This document shows, piece by piece, positions 22,401 to 25,883 of a stretch of DNA of 25,883 nucleotides (positions are counted from its first letter, which is position 1; every line of letters starts with the position of its first letter). A model generated the notes under the pieces. The model saw only the letters and a program-made list of their open reading frames with translations, had not been told where the DNA came from and did no database searches. Source of the DNA: JBDTDV01 sp039922875 (GTDB lineage Bacteria; Actinomycetota; Actinomycetes; Actinomycetales; Microbacteriaceae); assembly GCA_039922875.1 (NCBI GenBank), contig JBDTDV010000048.1:1-25883 (forward strand), given 5' to 3'. The position numbers and the translations under genes were made by a program.

Positions 22401-23453
22401 AACTATGGCGATGCGGCCCCGGCGATCACCGCGAGCTACCTAGGGCTGCAGGGCGGCGACACGGCTCCCGCGACGCCGCCGACCTGCACGAGTTCAGTGG
22501 GTGCGCAGACCCATCCCGGCGACTACGCGAGCACCTGCTCCGGAGCCTCCGATGCGAACTACACGATCGTCTACTCGGATGGCGCGGTGCACGTCATGCC
22601 GGCCGCGCTCACGGTCATCGCGCCGCGGCCGAGCACGCAATACGGCACGTCCGTCGCCGTCGAGCCGCAGTATAAAGGTCTGGTGGGCGGGGATGCGGCG
22701 CCGGAGACGCGCGCCACCTGCCTAACGGACGCGACCTCCTCCAGCCCAGTCGGCACCTACCCGGTGGACTGCTCCGGCGCCTCCGATCCGGATTACACGA
22801 TCGCCTACCGCTCCGGTTCGGTCTCCGTAGCCCCGTCCCCGCTCACCGTCACCGCCTCAAGCGCGAGCACCGTGTGGGGGTCGGCAGTGCCGGCCGTCGT
22901 GCCGAGCTACTCGGGTCTTGTGCTGGGCGAAACCGCACCGGCGCATCCGGCCGTCTGCTCTACGGCCGCGACGCCGAACAGCCCTGCCGGCAGCTATCCG
23001 ACGACCTGCTCCGGCGCCGTGGACCCGAACTACGCGATCGACTACGTCGACGGCACGGTAACCCTCACCGCACCTGTGGTCACCGCACCCGTTGTCACCG
23101 CGCCTGATCCCACTGCCGCGCCTCCTGCAGGCTCATCTTCGGCCCACCCGTTCACGGGTTCAGACATCGCGCCGTCGGGATCGGCCGGCTCCCGCGGCTC
23201 CGCCGGCGCCATAGGCTCGACTGCCGCGCCGTCACCCTCGACCGCTGCCCGGGCACCCGCGACTGCCCAGCCGTCGCCATCAGCCGGCGCTTCCTCGGGT
23301 TCTCACACCGATTCGACCTCATCGACAGATGCCACACGTACCGAGACCCAAGGGCCTGGCGTACTGGCGTTTTGGCCAGCGTGGTTGGCGGTGTTGCTCG
23401 CCGGGATCGCCGTCGCGTTGGCGCTTGTCCTACGCCGACGGGCTCGCCCGTAG
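19461..23453 (+). CDS. Large secreted, membrane-anchored Gly-rich/Ig-like/MBG repeat surface protein
   Basis: A 1330-residue envelope protein. A signal peptide (residues 1-42, RRSLFRFVAAGATLGLAAAG, predicted cleavage after ASA) leads into a glycine-rich domain (about 50-315; YTVPAGVFNVNIVASGGKGE, AAGGGGGG runs) like the bacterial 'glycine-rich protein' fold. Next comes a Big_3-like Ig domain (about 325-425; VTLTSSANPQPFGSSVTLTA), then four Cys-containing Ig-like units (about 445-810; QTLTFTAP, QTIRFTTT, HMLFQTTP and QHITFTSP starts), five MBG repeats (811-1205) and a Pro/Ser/Thr/Ala linker (1206-1295). It ends with a hydrophobic segment (FWPAWLAVLLAGIAVALALV) and RRRARP. No LPxTG motif is seen. 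Likely an adhesin or stalk; the ligand is unknown. ATG 19461 starts just before the signal peptide. Confidence 0.85.
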   Translation: MPRTSHVTGPVRRSLFRFVAAGATLGLAAAGLSIVPAESASADGSPCSSGHSVYSAAIGSYTVPAGVFNVNIVASGGKGEGGHDYTFVGPDGGDGGYGSTITVKNEGVTPGETIYWGNLRPGNTDREARPASSGSGGAGMWVSTVACITDDSSTVIVVAAGGGGGGDADEDGRGGNGGNADSPGGAGGRGGPGGENGAYAGAGGTAGTLVAPGFGGASGHGVSTVSNFQDPPGGDGAWMFGPFYMGTPFDWMNPPVGGNGANNGVGGGGGGSGYSGGGGGGDSGMSPWTDHGGGAGGGAGGASFPLSLATINYSGTAGVTVAPHYTPRVTLTSSANPQPFGSSVTLTATVTSQNPAAKLGGGTVSFSDQTSGTQSDSVPLGDVPLTLDSTGLIATALITVPDLAAGPRKIVASYNGFGGYAPDDPGHLHYIETFPAFTDLTQRMLLPQTLTFTAPSGAGTANGATTRPAATSTSGLPVSIRVDLESTGVCSRSDDGVLSYLTGGTCVLDANQVGDDLHEAAPQVQLRIPVAGAKSQTIRFTTTQPATMNAGDTYTPHATGGDSGNPVVITSDGTHCPMVDGTVVARLGGQCGITATQAAGNGYLAATQIWQTTEINPAPGHMLFQTTPPDSPQIGDHYTVIGQALYPSIGAGDAALTVDAASTACTMGMPSVTLAGGMVAQQAVVTYTAVGTCIIDANAVPMIYYPPPALAPLAQVQQVSTVAGAAQHITFTSPDPTDPMYGGSTTVAATSSSGLPVTFTSATPSTCSVGGALVAFVGAGECEIHADQGGDATTWAAAPTVTKTLTIDAVPLTITAPTGSAPYGAVPTAFAPTYGGFVAGDGLASLRVQPLCTRPSTSADAGSYPVTCSGAVDSDYTFVYVAGAETITPAPLTVTASGGTTGYGLAVPTVTASYSGFTNGDTALDTAPSCGTEATDHSDIGDYASSCVGGADPNYTITSVDGKVSITEATLVVIASSENRNYGDAAPAITASYLGLQGGDTAPATPPTCTSSVGAQTHPGDYASTCSGASDANYTIVYSDGAVHVMPAALTVIAPRPSTQYGTSVAVEPQYKGLVGGDAAPETRATCLTDATSSSPVGTYPVDCSGASDPDYTIAYRSGSVSVAPSPLTVTASSASTVWGSAVPAVVPSYSGLVLGETAPAHPAVCSTAATPNSPAGSYPTTCSGAVDPNYAIDYVDGTVTLTAPVVTAPVVTAPDPTAAPPAGSSSAHPFTGSDIAPSGSAGSRGSAGAIGSTAAPSPSTAARAPATAQPSPSAGASSGSHTDSTSSTDATRTETQGPGVLAFWPAWLAVLLAGIAVALALVLRRRARP
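21891..23076 (+). repeat. Five tandem MBG-type domain repeats in the surface protein
   Basis: Coding repeats start at about 21891, 22131, 22368, 22605 and 22839, giving units of 78-80 codons. Each opens with a PLTVTA-like strand, carries a YG or WG turn, a (Y/S)xG(L/F)..G(D/E) step, and ends near Y-x-I-x-Y-x-x-G-x-x-x-(I/V). All five keep a cysteine pair about 19-22 residues apart (for example SCGTEATDHSDIGDYASSC), probably an intradomain disulfide outside the cell. The units are diverged, so recent amplification is unlikely. Confidence 0.85.
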
Positions 23454-23457
23454 CTGT

Positions 23458-23473
23458 GCTCGGTTAGCCGAGC
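23458..23473 (+). terminator. Possible weak terminator hairpin after the surface-protein gene
   Basis: GCTCGG-TTAG-CCGAGC forms a perfect six-base-pair stem with a four-base loop, five bases after the TAG. It lacks a T-run (TTCGCC follows), so it may be only a 3' end stabiliser or a weak terminator. Confidence 0.35.
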
Positions 23474-23492
23474 TTCGCCAGGCCACGGACAT

Positions 23493-24062
23493 TTAGGTCA
23501 CGCGCCGTTCCAGGCCGCGACGTTCCGGCCCAGGTAGAGCGACATTGCCAAATACGCGATTCCGTGCCGCAGCGTTTTCCCGCCAACACTGGCGACAATG
23601 GCGCATCCCGCTGATAACCGGTCGGGCAGTACAGCTAGAAGTAGCGGTCGAAGTCTCCCTCCAGCCGCATTCGCAGCCCCTGCGCCGGGGTGTCGAGAAT
23701 GTCGGTGTCGCGTCCTCGGGCGCGAGCGCCTCGTCCGATCGTTGCCGTTTCAGTGTTCCGAATGCCACCTCGCCTGAGTCATCCGAAGTGAACGTGTCTG
23801 ACCCTGATCCACGCCGGTCATGGCCGACGACGGGGCGCAAGACATCCGGCGGCAACGACCACGGTGCATAGTTCATGCCCACGCGGTCCGCGACCTCGGC
23901 CAAACGCTGTTGGCGGGTACGAACGCGCTTACCTTGGAGCACGGCGGAACAGATCCAAGCGCAGGCGATGATGCCGGTAACGACGACAGCGGTCAGGATC
24001 ATCACTTCCGCTATGTTTCGGGCGATGCCGAGTGCCCATGACGCGATGCCGATCCCCACCAT
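23493..24062 (-). pseudogene. Degenerate conserved membrane-protein gene
   Basis: From ATG 24062 the frame encodes a plausible N terminus with one membrane segment (AEVMILTAVVVTGIIACAWI) and a soluble start (QQRLAEVADRVGMNYAPWSL). The homologous-looking C-terminal part lies in a different frame: DTDILDTPAQGLRMRLEGDF, then DRYF, a TAG stop near 23637, then LYCPTGYQRDAPL. The pattern of an E-G-D-F-D-R-x-F followed by LYCPxGYxRDAL is one I associate with a hypothetical actinobacterial membrane family with an N-terminal anchor. At least one frame change (about 23700-23760) and one stop make it non-functional. The nominal 189-residue translation after the shift is spurious. Confidence 0.55.
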
Positions 24063-24495
24063 GGCGAAGAAGGTCAGGTGCGTACCAAGAAACTCTCAGG
24101 AATGTCGGGCGATTCCTGGTAGCCCTGACCGGACACGCCTCGGCGCCGCGGTGCCGCGCCCCGGGATCGGTGGGTGGGTCGGTGGCGACGCTGTCGGTGC
24201 TATCCGGGCTGGCATGCTGCCATTGTGACATCTGGTCTTCCCAGTTCCGAGGAACCTGCTCTGCTAGGATAGCCGAGGTTAACTGAACAACTCAGAGCAC
24301 TATCTAGAGCAGGCTGGCAGGATGCTGGTCCTCGGTGGTGGTATCCGGAACTCGCATCCGTGTATTTCTACTGATGGCCAGAGGCGCCCCTGCTCCTTGG
24401 TATGACGCTTGCTGTGCGTATCGGATGCCACACGGGCATGCTGATCTCACCGATCTGGTGGGCAGACAAGCATAAAACAAAGGAGAGAGACCTTA
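24063..24495 (+). promoter_or_regulatory. Upstream region and long 5' leader of pnp
   Basis: No gene is evident in these 433 bases. An extended -10 TGC-TAGGAT (hexamer 24265-24270) is the best promoter candidate, with no clear -35. A perfect inverted repeat GTTCC-GA-GGAAC (24244-24255) lies just upstream. If this start is used, the pnp leader is roughly 220 bases; it includes a small hairpin ATGCC-ACACG-GGCAT (24425-24439) and ends in AAAGGAGAGAG before the ATG. pnp leaders in other bacteria are structured RNAs used for autoregulation through RNase III or PNPase, which would fit. I recognise no riboswitch. Confidence 0.4.
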
Positions 24496-25883
24496 ATGGA
24501 AGGTCCAGAAATCAAATTCGCCGAAGCCGTTCTCGACAATGGCAAGTTCGGCACGCGCACGGTGCGCTTCGAGGCCGGACGCCTCGCCCAGCAGGCCCAG
24601 GGTGCGGTCGCCGCATACCTTGACGAAGAGACCATGCTGCTGTCGGCCACCAGCATCGGAAAGCAGCCGAAAGACAACTTCGACTTCTTCCCGCTGACCA
24701 TCGACGTCGAGGAGCGCAGCTACGCCGCCGGAAAGATCCCTGGATCCTTCTTCCGTCGCGAGGGGCGTCCTTCCACCGAGGCGATCCTGGTCTGCCGCCT
24801 GATCGACCGGCCGCTGCGCCCGTCGTTCGTGCACGGGCTGCGCAACGAGGTGCAGGTGGTCATCACCGTGCTGAGCATCGCACCTGGTGAGTATTACGAC
24901 TGCCTTGCGATCAACGCGGCAAGCGCCTCCAGCCAGATCTCCGGTGTGCCGTTCTCCGGCCCGATCGGCGGGGTCCGTCTGGCACTGGTCCCCGGTGCGA
25001 CCAAGGAGACCGATCAGTGGATCGCCTTCCCCAATCACGACCAGCTCGCCGAGGCTGTGTTCGACCTGGTAGTCGCCGGTCGGGTGGTCACCGATGCAAA
25101 CGGGCAAGAAGACGTCGCGATCATGATGGTCGAGGCTGAAGCCACCGAGAACAGCTGGAACCTGATCAAGGGCGGCGCGACCAAGCCGAGCGAGGCAGTA
25201 GTCGCGCAGGGGCTGGAAGCAGCCAAGCCGTTCCTCAAGCAGCTCGTGGCCGCACAGGCGGAACTCGCCAAGCAGGCCGCGAAGCCTGTTGTCGAGTACC
25301 CCATCTTCCTGCCGTACGACCAGGCGACCTACGACGTGGTCGCCGGGTTCGCCTACGACGAGCTCGTGAACGTATACCAGATTGCCGAGAAGATCGCCCG
25401 CCAGAACGCGGATGACGCGCTCAAGGCGCGGGTCAAGGAGCACATCGCGGCCAAGGTCGAAGCCGGAGAGCTTCCCGCCACCGCGAACGCCCAGGTTTCC
25501 GGTGCCTACAAGGCGGTCACCAAGGTGGTGGTCCGCGGGCGGATCTTGCGTGACGGCATCCGTATGGACGGGCGCGGCTTGGCCGACATCCGTCCGCTTG
25601 ACGCCGAGGTACAGGTCATCCCACGGGTGCACGGTTCGGCTATCTTCCAGCGCGGCGAGACCCAGATCCTGGGCGTCACCACGCTGAACATGCTCAAGAT
25701 GGAGCAGCAGATTGACTCGCTCGCGCCTGTCAAAAAGAAGCGCTACCTGCACCACTACAACTTCCCGCCGTACTCGACCGGTGAGACCGGTCGCGTCGGA
25801 TCGCCGAAGCGTCGCGAGATCGGGCACGGCTTCCTGGCCGAGCGCGCGCTCGTGCCGGTGCTGCCGCCGCGCGAGGAGTTCCC
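24496..25883 (+). CDS. pnp: Polyribonucleotide nucleotidyltransferase (PNPase/GPSI), N-terminal part
   Basis: The first 462 residues of a protein of about 740, cut off by the window edge. The first RNase PH-like domain carries AYLDEETMLLSATSIGKQPK, FFRREGRPSTEAILVCRLID and RPLRPSF. An all-helical linker follows (about 240-340), and the second RNase PH domain begins RILRDGIRMDGRGLADIRPL, with HGSAIFQRGETQILGVTTL. PNPase degrades RNA 3' to 5' using phosphate and can add tails; it is a core enzyme of mRNA decay. In actinobacteria it is also called GpsI. AAGGAG about ten bases upstream supports ATG 24496. Nothing looks damaged. Confidence 0.97.
   Translation, partial: MEGPEIKFAEAVLDNGKFGTRTVRFEAGRLAQQAQGAVAAYLDEETMLLSATSIGKQPKDNFDFFPLTIDVEERSYAAGKIPGSFFRREGRPSTEAILVCRLIDRPLRPSFVHGLRNEVQVVITVLSIAPGEYYDCLAINAASASSQISGVPFSGPIGGVRLALVPGATKETDQWIAFPNHDQLAEAVFDLVVAGRVVTDANGQEDVAIMMVEAEATENSWNLIKGGATKPSEAVVAQGLEAAKPFLKQLVAAQAELAKQAAKPVVEYPIFLPYDQATYDVVAGFAYDELVNVYQIAEKIARQNADDALKARVKEHIAAKVEAGELPATANAQVSGAYKAVTKVVVRGRILRDGIRMDGRGLADIRPLDAEVQVIPRVHGSAIFQRGETQILGVTTLNMLKMEQQIDSLAPVKKKRYLHHYNFPPYSTGETGRVGSPKRREIGHGFLAERALVPVLPPREEF

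Noticed and set aside
21891..23076. A CRISPR-like or minisatellite array
   Set aside because: The periodicity (about 237 bases) is protein-domain repetition with diverged DNA, not short identical repeats with spacers.

Overview
The window is high-GC DNA from an actinobacterium. Supporting signs are the GC-rich codon use, GTG starts, ATGA/GTGA overlaps, a DUF222/HNH ('13E12'-type) gene remnant, actinobacterial-type luciferase-like monooxygenases, and an rpsO ... pnp(gpsI) framework. I do not assign genus or species. The sequence begins inside a VOC-family gene and ends inside pnp.

Layout. (1) Positions 1-2950 are accessory and decaying DNA: the tail of a VOC protein, an intact Phd/VapBC-type toxin-antitoxin pair with an apparently leaderless promoter, an orphan C-terminal scrap of a type I restriction HsdR-like protein, and a DUF222-HNH endonuclease gene broken by several frame changes. 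(2) Positions 3038-10462 form a compact aerobic carbon monoxide dehydrogenase operon: coxM, coxS, coxL (form I signature AYACSFR), an XdhC/CoxF-like maturation factor fused to a YHS metal-binding domain, a MobA-like nucleotidyltransferase, coxD (MoxR-type AAA+) and coxE (VWA). It converges on a PlsC-like acyltransferase. (3) rpsO sits at 11476 with a textbook terminator, but pnp, usually its close neighbour, begins only at 24496. (4) The 12.75 kb between them holds an MsnO8-like flavin monooxygenase, a CE1758/CE1759-type luciferase-like monooxygenase/FMN reductase pair behind a palindromic operator, a three-subunit proton-translocating transhydrogenase (pntAA-pntAB-pntB), a dead third luciferase-like gene, a VanZ-like membrane protein, a TetR regulator divergent from a 1330-residue secreted/anchored repeat protein, and a degenerate membrane-protein gene.

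How the genes may work together. The cox operon encodes the CO-oxidising enzyme (FAD, 2Fe-2S and Mo-Cu subunits) plus factors for Mo cofactor handling, sulfuration and copper insertion. The YHS fusion is the most suggestive novelty, because a metal-binding domain sits on a protein class implicated in Mo-Cu centre assembly. The luciferase-like enzymes need reduced FMN; the duo carries its own reductase, and the neighbouring transhydrogenase could supply NADPH, although that link rests only on proximity. The TetR/surface-protein pair looks like a regulated cell-envelope module. I found no CRISPR array, rRNA, tRNA or intact insertion sequence.
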